Below are positions 53,360-64,000 of a DNA stretch of 64,000 nucleotides, piece after piece. The stretch spans positions 1 through 64,000 of the forward strand of contig ML769520.1 in NCBI GenBank assembly GCA_009733575.1, in the 5' to 3' direction. The notes under the pieces are model-generated. The model ran no database searches, was not told the DNA's origin, and saw only the letters and a list, made by a program, of their open reading frames with translations. Every line of letters begins with the position of its first letter. Position 1 is the first letter of the stretch. The DNA comes from Gymnopus androsaceus JB14. Taxonomy: Eukaryota; Basidiomycota; Agaricomycetes; Agaricales; Omphalotaceae. The position numbers and the translations under genes were made by a program.

Positions 53360-54686
53360 ATGGAAGCAGCTCCAAGCTCTGAAATCATCACCCTCACCAG
53401 GTAGGCTGCTGTATTGTCAGAACGCTGGATATTTCTCATATTAGCGTTCTCAAGACATGTCCTGCACGACCAAATGCGTCTCGGCGCCGCTGCCACTGGC
53501 GATCTGACCTTGCTGCTTACCGCTATCCAGGTTACTTCCAAATTCATTGCTACCAATGTCCGGAAAGCTCGTCTGATCAACTTGTACGTTCATTCAACTT
53601 GTTTGTTTTCTCATCGGAAACTTATCAAACTATAGGATCGGTGTGGCTGGTGATACCAATGTCTCAGGCGACGAACAGAAGAAACTTGATGTACTTTCAA
53701 ACGACATCATGGTCAACTCGTTGCGCGCGTCGGGCAGGACAGCTGTTCTCGTCTCGGAAGAGCTCGAGGATGCTATCATTATAGAAGAAAAGAACAGAGG
53801 AAGATACTGCGTTGTCTTTGATCCTCTCGATGGAAGCAGCAACATTGACGCAGGTGTTAACATTGGAACCATCTTTGGGATTTACAAAGTCGTACGTTGT
53901 GAGATTCATTTTGACCTTTCTCGCTTGCTCATGTACTGCCAGCTTTCCGATTCCAAGTGTTCAGTTGAGGATGTACTGAGACCTGGAAGTGAGATGGTCG
54001 CAGCTGGATATACCATGTAATGTGCTTGTTCTCTTGCATCGCGCTCAATAGTCTTACTTTTCACGTTGTAGGTACGGATCGTCTGCCAATCTCGTTCTCT
54101 CGACCGGTTCTGGAGTCAATGGCTACACTCTAGACGCTGCACTCGGAGAATTCATCCTTACCCATCCTGATGTGCGTATGATCACGTCTAGGTCTTGTTC
54201 TTTTTGGTTTACTGTTCCCAGATCCAAATACCTCCCCGTGGAAAGATCTACTCTTTCAACGAGGGCAATTCCATGTTTTACCACCAACCGGTAACCGATT
54301 ACCTCCAGTTCTATCAAATATCCTGCCTCTGGCAAGCCGTACAGTGCTCGGTATATTGGCTCGATGGTAGCCGATGTTCACCGAACGCTCTTGTATGGTG
54401 GAATCTTCGGATACCCGGATGATAAGAAGAGCAAGAGTGGGAAGCTGCGATTGTTGTACGAGGCATTCCCCATGGCTTTCCTCACGGAGCAGGCAAGTTC
54501 CACGTTCAAGGTTTTATTTCCCCCAACTAACGATGAGTCGATTCATAGGCTGGAGGAATTGCAACTACGGGAACCAAGCGTATCTTGGACATTGTCCCTA
54601 AAAGCATTCATGAGCGTTGCTCGGTTTTCCTCGGTAGCAAGGAAGATGTTCAGGATCTGATGAAGTTTTACACACCAGCCAAGTAA
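53360..54686 (+). CDS. FBP1: Fructose-1,6-bisphosphatase
   Basis: This is the key gluconeogenic step: hydrolysis of fructose-1,6-bisphosphate in the cytosol. [14 protein letters not shown] (ATG 53360) splices to [10 protein letters not shown] using the acceptor TTCTCAAG. Then come [48 protein letters not shown], the metal-site signature [87 protein letters not shown] and [17 protein letters not shown] to a C-terminus MKFYTPAK. Two oddities are visible. TT at 54309-54310 has one base too many ([14 protein letters not shown]). The last intron has a GC donor (CAG|GCAAGT…TTCATAG). All catalytic residues are present. It has about six introns. Confidence 0.92.
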
Positions 54687-54871
54687 ATAATGTAGCATAC
54701 TCGAAATTGCCAGTGAAATTCTGAATCATTGTAGTACGGCGCGTAAAGCCTTAAACGAGCGTCTAATTTAGCTTGACACCTGAACGGTGACGAACGCATT
54801 TTGTGATCAAAATCGAACCGATCGACCCTTCGTGTTTGAAATTTCGCGTAAGTAGTTGCCTTCCTCCGCCC

Positions 54872-56159
54872 ATGTCGCTACGAATTAAAATTCCTCCAGC
54901 AAGCTCTACAATGGACGAGGTACATAATTTCCACGACACAGAATAACCCTAGTGTTTGAACCACAGTTACCAGTCCTCTCCTTCTACACGTCGCAAAACC
55001 AAACGCCGATCCACTGTTTTGACTTCGGACGAGGAAGATGCGAGCGAAAACACGAGGTTTACAAAGTCTCGGCCATCCTAAATCACGTCGGACGATGATC
55101 GATTCGGAGGAGGAACTGGATGTTGTGGGTGTAGATGACTTTCTGGAAGATGAAGAAGAAGAGGAGGAGGAGGAGGAGGAAGAGGAGGAAGATTCTGAGG
55201 AGGACTTGCCAAAGAAAAGGAAGGGTAAGGCCGCACAGAAAGGGAGAGAGAAACCTGGAAAAGGAACAAAGGGCTCGAAAGCAAAGGGCAAGGCAGATTC
55301 TCAAGAGAAGGTTATAGTAGTGAGGGATGAGCGACAGGGTATCAAGGGTGACGCTGCACCGTCCGCGACCAAAATACGCATCAAGCCATCCCCGAACGTC
55401 GAAATTGCTCCGGCTACACAGTCAGGCGCAGATTCCATTGTGCCAGATCCAGATAAAAGCGACGCTCCTCCTCCTCTGAAGAAACGCAAACTTCCGACTA
55501 TTAAGAAAAATAAACCTCCAGCCTCTGGCGCAGTGGCCTCTGCTCCAAAGGCCACTACCACTACTACAGATGGTGTACCGGCTACTCCAGCCGTATCAAC
55601 GACAAGGGTATCTGCTGGCTTACAAGGAGCCGACTTCAACCTACAGGACCCCGGAGTCTATAATATGCTTTTCAAAAACGTGCGTTTAGCTGCAGCCAAT
55701 TCACTTGCGTTGCCGAACTTATAGCGTTGTTAGGCCAGCGGAGGTGCTTCGCGTTCTGGGAGTCATCGAGAAACCGAGGAGCGTAGGAAGACCTTAGATA
55801 ACCTGAGAGAAGCCGACAAGGCCAGAAGAGCTCTTGAAGCAGTAGGTCTCAATTTCTTCTCCCATCTGCTTCTCGCTAATCAAATGCTCTAGAAGCATAC
55901 CTTTGATCTGCAGGGACAAACGGACAAGATAGCAGCCTTTGAAGAACGTTTGAAACGAGCACGCAGCTCCGTTTTATTCCCCAATATTCTTGGTGCGAAG
56001 ATGAGGGATTTATATGAGTTGGAGAAGAAAAAACAGGAGCCTCAAGAAGAAGGGGAAGAGTTGGAGCTACCCTCATGGTGCGTTTGTTATTACTCTTCAG
56101 AGTTTACTGTTTTAATTCTGTATTCAGAGTCTACCCGCGTTACTCTCCTATCGAAGTAG
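54872..56159 (+). CDS. Charged nuclear-type protein with poly-glutamate tract, function unknown
   Basis: The ATG at 54872 gives MSLRIKIPPASSTMDE. With the intron acceptor TTACCAG the next exon reads SSPSTRRKTKRRSTVLTSDE and on to FTKSRP, then a TAA. One surplus base near 55073-55080 (CC or the T before AAA) restores PKSRRTMIDSEEELDVV, a run of about 15 glutamates, basic blocks KKRKGKAAQKGREK, GADFNLQDPGVYNMLFKN, ASGGASRSGSHRETEERRKT and LREADKARRALEA. The C-terminus is KHTFDLQGQTDKIAAFEERL and SSVLFPNILGAKMRDLYELE. The GADFNLxDPxVYxMLF and LFPNILGAK phrases look conserved, but I cannot name the family. The exact end is unsure: a splice at TCATG|GTGCGT would create a stop; reading through ends at 56159. 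The alternating acid/base make-up suggests chromatin or nucleolar work (inference). Confidence 0.6.
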
Positions 56160-57618
56160 ACATGATATCTTCTTGGGATGTGTGCTGTGGCGTTCGTAAA
56201 CCTTACGTATTGGGAACACATTTGCTCTTGAAGTCGCAGGGCTGCATGGCATACCACTTGGAAGGGTTAATCTTTCCCTCTACGACCCAGAGTCGGTCTA
56301 CACGAGCTGTCGTCTCTGAGAACATAGGCTAACATACCGACATACGGCATTGTCGGAATTGTATAAAAAATCCCAAAAAGTAATCGCACAGATAAACACA
56401 ACATGAACGATGATTGAAACTTGGAAGATATCAGTGAAGTGAGTGCATGGTCACCAAGGCAGGCACTTTTTTTTGGAGATGGGAGGATTGCGACCGAGAG
56501 CGCTCCATCTTCACAATTGAATGCATATGCTGCAGCCCGAGTCTGATAAAGAATTTCAGAACATCCTGGTAGGCCATGGCCATGGCCATCGTCATGCATT
56601 CGGTAAAGTATAACGTATATAAACAGTATAAATGGCGCAAAACATACCAGTGCGATTCAGTGCAGTTACAGTTACATTTCCGAGGCTGTCAGACAGATAT
56701 TTCAGAACTTGGCAGGGAACATCAGTGACTACACATACGGAATGCCAGCGGAAAGCACTCTGATGTGGAAGGAAGAAATCGTTCCGCCTACATGTCCAAT
56801 AAACATGTACAGGAGCTACATTCAGTCGAAAATAAACCGGTAGTATTGAAGAAGGCCTGGGTCTTACAATAATATTTCAAAGAATTTATCAGAATTTTCT
56901 ATGATTTTTCGAACATAGGAACATCTGGATGCATAGACCGATGGAGGTACAATCTCATGTATCATTCAAAGCACCAAAACACGAGTCTACGAGCCGTGTA
57001 AGGCAACTTCTTGACCATATGGGAATAACGGTAGCAATGATCATCATACCCATTTAGAAGTCAATCGACTTCATAGTTCTTAAGTAGTTGGACAATTTGA
57101 GTGAGGTTCGTCAGGATGAATTTTCTCACTTGGCGTGTTCAATTGAAGAGTATATCCGCACATAGTATATCCGCAAATAGTCCGGGGGACAACAGCTAGG
57201 GAGCGAACTGGAAATATACTTGCCATGCGCATGTATGAGTTTCAAAAAAATTAATGATACAGACACAGGTCGGGCATCCCGCGAAAGATGCGCAAGGTCT
57301 GATAGATGAAACCTGCTTCACCATCGAATGCGTCGGATGTTGGCTTTGACCGATTCTTGACGCGGCGGAGCGCGCTGCGCGACGGTCCATAGAAACAAAT
57401 TGTTGCAGGGCTGAGTTATATCCCGGGGGCTGAGTTGGTAATGTCTGAAAAATGCCGTTTCATACACCAATTCGGACATGTCGCGTCTCAAACCGCCTCA
57501 GTATAAAATAGTATAAACCACTTGAAATTCCGAGGTGGGGATAAGTAAAAATAAAGCCACCTACTCTTGCACCCACTGTATTGATAGTTGCGCATTGCGC
57601 ATTACGGTACAACCGATG
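56160..57618. other. Intergenic region without a gene
   Basis: 1.4 kb, mostly AT-rich. The phrase TGTCGGAATTGTATAAAAAA at 56351 resembles two copies in the 37-39 kb insert. Near 57373-57440, CGCGGCGGAGCGCGCTGCGCG and a repeated CCCGGGGGCTGAGTT-like phrase form a GC-rich patch. Short ORFs here show no features. Confidence 0.4.
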
Positions 57619-58830
57619 TCATGATTCTGTCCCTACATTCGATGGTCCCGCAGCTAACTGTATGGCCTTGAGTATCTGGTCAAAGCAAGTATTGAACCAC
57701 TTTTCCATCGGATTTCGACGATTGGTGGGAATGGTCTGGTTCAGAGAAACTCCGTCGAGAAGGGCGGTTGAGTCGGGATGATTGTAAAGCAATGACAAGC
57801 GGTCACGGATGCGGTCGATGACTCCCTTTAAAGCATCCAATTCTGTTTTGACAGAGTCCGCCTCCTGAGGAGAATCTAGAGTGGAGACGAGCTCATCACA
57901 TGCACTGAGCAGGGCAGGAGATAAGGGCGCAAGCTCGTCCAGAACGGAGTTTGCCCATGTCGAAGAAGACGTAGATAGTATCTCGGTGATCACCTTTTGG
58001 TGAAGAAGGTTGCACAATCGCAGGACTGATAGAACCTTTAACAACACAATGAGATGATCTAACGGATTCAAATGTCACGGATAAACTACCTTTTTGGTAC
58101 GCTTCAATTCTTCTTCGGTAAGAGGCTGGCTAGGTTCTATTCCAAGCTCATCCCAACCATCGTCCTCATCAGTTTCTGTCTCGTTCTGAGCATCCTCGAT
58201 CATTTCCCCCACTTCTCTTACGCCATCTTCAAGCGCGCCTGCATCTTTAAGCCAATGACGGCGTACAGCAGCAAGATTGTCTTTTGGCAGACCGTCATTG
58301 GAACGCGCCATTTCAATTAACGCGTGTATAGCGCCGGTCCTTACTAGCCAATCCTCTCCGGACCTCGCGCGTTCACCAGAGTCCTCGATCTCCAGAAAGG
58401 TCGTAGCCAAAGCTTGCACAGAAGTGATTACCTCAATCACCACTGAGGCCGATTCTTTTGTGAGAGTGGCTCCATGTACAGAGCCGTTGAACATGTTGAT
58501 ACAATGTGAAAGCGCTGCGATACGCTCCGATAAGTCTTTTGAGTGGGGCCAAGCAAGCAGAATAAGTGGGAGATGAAGGCTTTAAAGCCAAAGATAATTT
58601 TGTGACGAGACCATGCAAAAAAGAACAGAGGGTAAGCAGATCTGAGCGTAAGGTAGACAATGGAGGTGATTCGACATCTAGCGAGTGGGTATGATTGGAT
58701 ATTGAATGCTTTGCAGATTGGCAAGTTTCTATCAAGACCCTAATAGCAGTAATGGCTTGATGGACGTTAGCGATGTAGGATCTGTAGTAGAAGGAGACTT
58801 GCCTTTCTGCTTCTGTGTGTCGGGCGTCAT
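57619..58830 (-). CDS. GCIP-family protein (cyclin-D1-binding protein 1-like)
   Basis: This is an all-helical protein of the Grap2/cyclin-D-interacting (GCIP) family, whose animal members bind cyclin D and Grap2; the fungal role is unknown. The ATG at 58830 gives MTPDTQKQK, then a GC-donor intron (AAAG|GCAAGT, 58802-58729, acceptor TTGATAG) leads to ETCQSAKHSISNHTHSLD. Next come LRSDLLTLCSFLHGLVTKLS, LSERIAALSHCINMFNGSVH, EVITSVQALATTFLEIEDSG, RTGAIHALIEMARSNDGLP, WLKDAGALEDGVREVGEMIE, DDGWDELGIEPSQPLTEEEL and RTKKVLSVLRLCNLLHQKVI, ending at TGA 57619-57621. The tetra-T run 58537-58540 must lose one base to join LAPLK to DLSERI. The D-G-W-D-E-L-G acidic insert followed by a helical bundle is typical of the family. 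It is divergent from YME1 with only about 100 bp between starts. Confidence 0.8.
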
Positions 58831-58928
58831 TGGTCAACCAAAAAAAAGTTTCACACGCCTTCTTCCTTTCATGCTAGCAGCTTTGGTGTGTATTCAAAAT
58901 TCCATCTTTCTACTTGAATTAATTTTTA
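58831..58928. promoter_or_regulatory. Very short shared promoter between GCIP-like gene and YME1
   Basis: Only 98 bp lie between the divergent ATGs. The region is T-rich on the plus strand near 58840-58930. Co-regulation or overlapping 5' leaders are likely (inference). Confidence 0.45.
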
Positions 58929-61900
58929 ATGCAGTTCTGCAATTCGATACGTGCTTCGGCACGATCGTCTTTGTTTCTGAGACCCAAATCCGTGCAGGTG
59001 CAGACATGGCGCGCACTCTCAACCACTTCCCTTCTCCAGGCGCAACTTAGAAGTTTGCGACCAGTTCCTTCCAGAACTCCTCTCACAAGAACACTCTCCC
59101 TTGGAAATATTTTCTCTCGGAAAACTCCTCTCCCTTCTCCGACCGTTGTCGCAAACATTACCCGTTTGGAAGCAGAGGCAAATGTGTACCCTCACGATGC
59201 CTCCAAGCAGATAGTTCTCTTCACCGCTTTGTTGGACACAAAGCTCAAATCATCCTACGAGTTAATTATAAACCGCTGGGAGAAAATGTGTGAATTTGTG
59301 CGTGCCTTTACTTTCCAGTGCTTCAACTAAATTTACTTTGTCTGCAGGATCCCTCTTCACCTTTGCTTCATTCAGCGGAAGCCTTCCGCGCGTACATCTC
59401 ATGCCTGGTTCACACTGGACAGCAATCTTCCGTCAGCGCAGCAGTTCGTCGTCGAGAAAGCTTGCTCGCGGCACATCCGTTGCCTGAATCTTCAACACCT
59501 CTCACATCGGAACCAGCGCAAGGTACATCTATATTAGAAGAAGAACCAGCAACATCTGCCACTGCAGAGAAGGCTGCGACTGCTACTGCTGCCGCTACCA
59601 AAGCTTCTTCCTCGAGTCAGGACATTGCTCAGACCGTACTGTCCGGAACAAATGATCCCATCCAACAACGGTCTTCGAAAGATACCACTCTATTGACTGC
59701 TCCATTGTCTCTGGCATCTGGTGCTGGTGCTGCTGCTGCTAGTGGGACACCAATTGAAGTCACTATCGTTGAACGTTCGTAACCCAAAGCTATTCTTATT
59801 CCAATTGCACTCCAACTTTTGTACAGGCAAAGGATCCTGGATACCGCGCATCGTTAGATTTGTCATTACCGTCGCCGTCGCCTCATTCTGTATGTCGAGT
59901 TTGACGCGTTTCTCCTCCTGACTTGACTGATTTGCTCCACAGTTTTCCTTGTCATCTTGTCAGTTATGTTTGAGAACAGTGGCTTAATGAAGAATGTCCC
60001 TCGACAATCCCAATTCGAACCAACGGAAGGCCAAATTGTCAAATTCAGTGACGTTCACGGAGTTGATGAAGTCAAGGATGTGAGTAACACCCGAAATGTT
60101 CTTACTCTCTTTGTTGATTATCAGTAGGAACTGGAAGATATTGTCTCTTTCCTCAGGGATCCTACCATGTTCGCTAGTCTTGGTGGAAAACTCCCCAAGG
60201 GTGTGCTTTTGACTGGGTTTGCATTTTTCGGTCTCTTTCTTTACTGTATAGCTAAGGTATCTAATAGTGCTCCTGGAACTGGTAAGACCATGCTTGCAAG
60301 AGCTGTGGCGGGTGAGGCTGGTGTGCCATTCTTCTTCGCATCTGGGTGGATATCATTCTGCTATTATCGCGCTATCTCTTCTCTGACAGGCCCGAATATA
60401 GTTCCGACTTTGAAGAAATGTTTGTTGGAGTTGGTGCGAAGCGAGTTCGAGAATTATTCGAAGCCGCTCGCAAGAAACAACCTGCTATTATTTTCATTGA
60501 TGAAATTGATGCAGTGGGTGGAAAGCGCAGCAGCCGTCATCAACAATACTTGAAGCAAACCTTGAACCAACTGCTAACCGAGATGGACGGTTTCAAACAG
60601 TCTGAAGGTGTGATAGTCATTGCAGCCACTAATGTTCCCGAAACCCTCGACCCGTGAGCGTTTTCCTGTCTTTTTTAATTCGGGGATCTTGCAAAGCTTA
60701 ACTTGAATCTTGAATCTTCTGATAGTGCTTTGGTACGACCTGGTCGATTCGATCGGCATATTGCCGTACCTCTACCTGACATTCGTGGGCGCGTTCAGAT
60801 ATTACAACACCACATGAAGAATGTCACGACAAGCACTGGTAAGTAGGCTTATTCTTCAGGCTTCCTGCCTAACCCTCTTGGGCAAATCTGATAGATGTTG
60901 AGCCAATGAAGCTTGCACGAGGAACGGCTGGATTTTCTGGTGCTGATTTACAGAACATGGTCAAGTACGCATCTTTGCAAGATTAGGTATACGGTATATG
61001 AACTGAACAACTTACATTCAACAGTCAGGCCGCTGTCAGAGCAGCAAAAGAAAAAGCATCCGAGGTCAACTTGAATCATTTTGAATGGGCAAAAGTACGA
61101 AAAATTTCATTTCCAATCTACCCATATTCTAAGGATGTCATTCTCAGGACCGAATCATCATGGGCACCGAGAGAAAAAGCGCGTTCATTGACGCAAAGGC
61201 TAAACTTGCAACGGCTTATCATGAGGTCCGTCGAAAGGACCGCTTGGCGTCGGGTCCGGGGCTAATCTCTGTTTAGGGTGGGCATGCTTTGGTAGCGTTG
61301 TGGACTGAAGGAGCTATCCCTCTGCACAAAGTCACTTGTATTCCTCGTGGCCATGCTCTCGGTTATGTAGGTTCCGTCCTTTGGTCCTGAATCTTGCATT
61401 TCAATTGACGGCCAAAACAGACTTCCTTTCTTCCCGAGAATGACCGCTTTTCCGTGAGCTACAAGGAATACCTGGCTAGCATCGATGTTTCTATGGGCGG
61501 GCGGGTTGCTGAAGAATTAAGTATGTCTCCATGTTTATCATAATCTTATTCTGTCATTCTGACCTGGCTTCTTTTCTTCTCAGTTTATGGTACCGATGCG
61601 ATAACTAGTGGAGCCAGCTCCGACATCAGGAGTGCAAGCAGAACAGCCAGGCATATGGTGAAAGTAAGTGAACGATATTTTTACCTCGGTCTACAAGTCT
61701 TACACTTAATAATAGGAATGGGGCTTCTCTAAACTTGGACCTATCTTCTACGACGATAGTCCAGATTTGAGTCCTCGGAGAAAAGACGAAATCGAAGAGG
61801 AAGTCACCAAGTAAGACTTATTCTTGTCTTTCTTCTTCAATCATTTATTCACGATCACTGCACAGAATCGTCAAAACAAGCGAGGCGCGCGTCACGGCCC

Positions 61901-62120
61901 TCCTGAAATCCCACCTCGATGAATTACATCTAGTGAGTAATTATAAGGGATTTCGTTAGCTTTGCCGCGCTTACAATGAATTTCAAAGCTTGCACAAGCT
62001 CTCGTCGAGCATGAGACATTGGATAAAGACGAAGTCAACCGCGTCATCAAGGGCGAACGTATAAGCAATATATCAGAAGTCCTCAAGGACGAGCTCGCAC
62101 CAAAAGGAAAAGACTCGTGA
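58929..62120 (+). CDS. YME1: Mitochondrial i-AAA protease Yme1 (FtsH family)
   Basis: This inner-membrane ATP-dependent zinc protease has its catalytic part facing the intermembrane space; it degrades unassembled inner-membrane and small TIM proteins. [20 protein letters not shown] at 58929 is a mitochondrial presequence. A low-complexity alanine/serine linker follows, then one membrane span ([20 protein letters not shown]). AAA motifs: [20 protein letters not shown] (Walker A, reached by removing an intron at about 60215-60268), [36 protein letters not shown] (Walker B) and [19 protein letters not shown] (second region of homology). Protease part: [20 protein letters not shown] with the HExxH zinc site (split by an intron), [33 protein letters not shown] (zinc-ligand Glu/Asp region) and [16 protein letters not shown]. 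It ends PKGKDS, TGA 62118-62120. More than a dozen introns splice in frame. Confidence 0.93.
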
Positions 62121-63707
62121 TATCATGTATGTTTCCCGAACCTTATTCAATGCACCGTATTTATGATGCTTGTGTTTCTGCTTTTTCGATGTAGCGCTGA
62201 AGAATAGGTTCCATAATCATCGAGTGCTTGTGCTCTATGTCTAGATCTTTTTGCGCATGCTCTATTGAATTAGGATATTCCAAATAATTTACATGAAAGG
62301 TTGTAATGAATATGAACAGCTCCTCTATTCCATTGAAGAGAGAGGAATGATAAATCCCAGGAAGTTAACAAGTATGTACTTCCCGAACCTTGGGGGTGAT
62401 GATCTTCCTACCCCGAGGATGCATAAATATATATGGTTGGCCAAGGTCGCATTCCAAGCATCTACGCAGCCATTGAACTTAAACAAATGGACTTGCATAT
62501 AAAAGTGTTCAGAAGATCTGGATCGAATTGGAAGCAGTCCGTTTCCGATAGGGCGGTTATCAAGGGGATTCCCGCTGGTACACATGGGTTGAACAGGGAT
62601 CCTGAAGTTGGCTTGTCATCCAGTCGTTGAACTTGTAGACTTCAAAGTTTGAGTGTCCCTACTCGATGTCAGCACATGCGCTACACATGGATGCCGAGCT
62701 GATGGAAAGAACCACAGAATACTGATGTGTCCTGAAAGGGACTAGTACGGGACAGAAATACTTCTCTTCCTCTTACACTTGTCTTGCGCATCCAGAGCCT
62801 TGTGAAATTCAGTCCTGCTTGACCCGTAGCGAGAGTTTCGGGGCACATAACTTGTTTTTACCAGCAAGCGAAGACCAGTCCGAGTCCCTGTGGCAACAGA
62901 TTAGGTCCTACTAGTCCACGATCTGTTAAAGATGTTAGTGGGAGATCGTCCAGGTCGGATTCGAGGGTTCGGCGAATTCTTGTAATTCAAGTTGGACTGA
63001 TGTTGATTTGCTGTATAAGGCAAGTGTGATGCATATGATCCAAGTAAGTAATAGTATTTCTTTCAGGTCGAAAAGATTCTTCCTTGGAACTTTTACTTAC
63101 ATGCCTTTATCGTCATTAATTTTCCAGAGTTTTTCAATCATGTTACGACCATTTCAGTCGGGCCGTGAATACTGAAACTTAGGCACTTTTGCCGTTTATA
63201 AAATGAACTTGTAGACTGCTGTGGATGTAGCTTCGAAATCCCTCTTTCCTGTGAGTAATTGTCCTTCTTTTTCGCTTCCAGTCCCTTATCTTTCATACCA
63301 GTCTTGATATCCTCGAGCACATCCTACTCTCCAAATGTGCCACCGGCAGCTCAGATTCGTAAAGTCCACAGCCTGTGGCCATTTAACATTTACCGGGGAA
63401 ACCAACATTGACTGTCGCTCGCGCCATTGCCATTTAAGCAGCTCACATCCTTCTTCTTGCGGCTCCCCGCAGGCACCTTGTCATTGCAGACGATATTATG
63501 GTCAACCGCAGAGAGTCGTCACAAACGAGGTGAGTTACTCGCACCTCCCAGTCGCGTAGTCTTTCACTCATCTTATCCTTTTTTTAGGTCCCTGGGAAAT
63601 GCGCGCAATGCTCATGACATGATTCCAATTGCCACGCTCATCACGACTCGACGATCTGTTACTTGTTTATATTATTGCTATTGCTATCTGTATCATAGAC
63701 TACACTC
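62121..63707. other. Intergenic between convergent YME1 and RAD3
   Basis: 1.6 kb between two convergent genes. Short ORFs (62293, 62325 minus, 63335, 63427 plus) have no family features. The 63427-63867 ORF is antisense to the RAD3 3' end in part. Nothing else was recognised. Confidence 0.4.
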
Positions 63708-64000
63708 TCAATCCATCTCAAAATCGAGCATCATTTGGTCACTGATACCTCCGTCCCCATATTCGTCTTCTTCTTCCATTTCGCCGTTTTGCTGTTCAGC
63801 TTCAGCCGCTTGTTTCGCCTGTGCTTTAAGAATATCCTCCAATGTCCACAAGGACACGCCAGTTTGATTTTCATTCGGGTTCTGCGAAATAGTGCGCATG
63901 AAAAGCTTCGACAACGTTAACGCCATATCTGTGGAAAGATTGGACGCGGTTTCTGTGATATATTGATTTATCCAACGTGGAAGTTTTGCTCTCTTGTCCG
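63708..64000 (-). CDS. RAD3: Rad3/XPD helicase of TFIIH, C-terminal end only
   Basis: This is the last part of the 5'-to-3' DNA helicase of transcription/repair factor TFIIH, essential for nucleotide excision repair. The visible minus-strand frame runs from the window edge: DKRAKLPRWINQYITETASN, LSTDMALTLSKLFMRTISQ, NPNENQTGVSLWTLEDILKA, then an acidic tail EEEDEYGDGGISDQMMLDFE to TGA 63708-63710. These match the conserved Rad3/XPD end (DKR-KLP-WI, NLSTDMA). The start and all helicase motifs lie beyond the right edge. No frame problem is seen in this piece. Confidence 0.88.
   Translation of the reverse strand, partial: DKRAKLPRWINQYITETASNLSTDMALTLSKLFMRTISQNPNENQTGVSLWTLEDILKAQAKQAAEAEQQNGEMEEEDEYGDGGISDQMMLDFEMD

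Noticed and set aside
54878..55291. Minus-strand ORF with a poly-serine run
   Set aside because: It is the antisense of the poly-glutamate tract in the gene at 54872.
55038..55724. Treating ATG 55038 as the start of the poly-glutamate protein
   Set aside because: An upstream exon pair (54872 onward) reads as matching basic/acidic sequence and joins with one surplus base removed; the 55038 ATG falls inside that reading in another frame.

Overview
This window is nuclear DNA of a filamentous basidiomycete, most likely an Agaricomycete. The genes are dense and on both strands, and they are split by many introns of about 50-75 bp with GTRNGT donors. Best matches are to fungal families: a PsiD-like decarboxylase, a NACHT-WD40 STAND receptor, PNGase A-type amidases, Rvs161/Hob3, Nur1, and fungal-type C1-THF synthase and FBPase. 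No tRNA, rRNA or CRISPR array was recognised.

Layout. 1-11.8 kb: housekeeping-type genes. These are an unknown partial gene, a Nur1-like nuclear-rim protein, a membrane/coiled-coil protein, mitochondrial PheRS, a PsiD/phosphatidylserine-decarboxylase-family enzyme, an EEP-family phosphodiesterase and mitochondrial GrpE. 11.8-17 kb: a broken protein-kinase-like copy (5' part forward, 3' part inverted), an intron-rich MFS transporter of the allantoate/nicotinate permease type, and a Ty1/copia RT-RNase H remnant. 17-26.5 kb: an AT-rich, gene-poor island. It holds two small TA-flanked inverted-repeat elements, a third candidate, and one large NACHT-WD40 gene whose WD units are near-identical 129-bp repeats. 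An in-frame TGA interrupts the last full repeat, although the reading frame beyond it is intact. 26.5-31 kb: an alpha/beta-hydrolase pseudogene, unassigned coding fragments, an intact-looking kinase-like gene and Tim14/Pam18. 31.7-47 kb: C1-tetrahydrofolate synthase, two members of an unknown gene family on either side of it, a segmental duplication that repeats the C1-THF synthase 3' end together with the PNGase A 3' end around a 4.1-kb insert, and two tandem PNGase A genes. 47-64 kb: Rvs161/Hob3 BAR protein, a SAP/F-box-like protein, an extended PMP3-family protein, a C2H2 factor, fructose-1,6-bisphosphatase, an acidic/basic nuclear-type protein, a GCIP-family protein, the Yme1 i-AAA protease, and the C-terminal end of Rad3/XPD running off the right edge.

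No single pathway runs through the window. Four products act in mitochondria (PheRS, GrpE, Tim14, Yme1), and GrpE and Tim14 both serve the mtHsp70 import motor. The most interesting parts are the NACHT-WD40 receptor in its transposon-rich AT island, and the duplication/insertion block at 36-42 kb.

Caution: about eight otherwise well-conserved genes each need removal of one surplus base, nearly always in a short homopolymer, to keep frame. This looks more like base-calling or assembly error than biology, and it should temper any pseudogene call based on a single indel.
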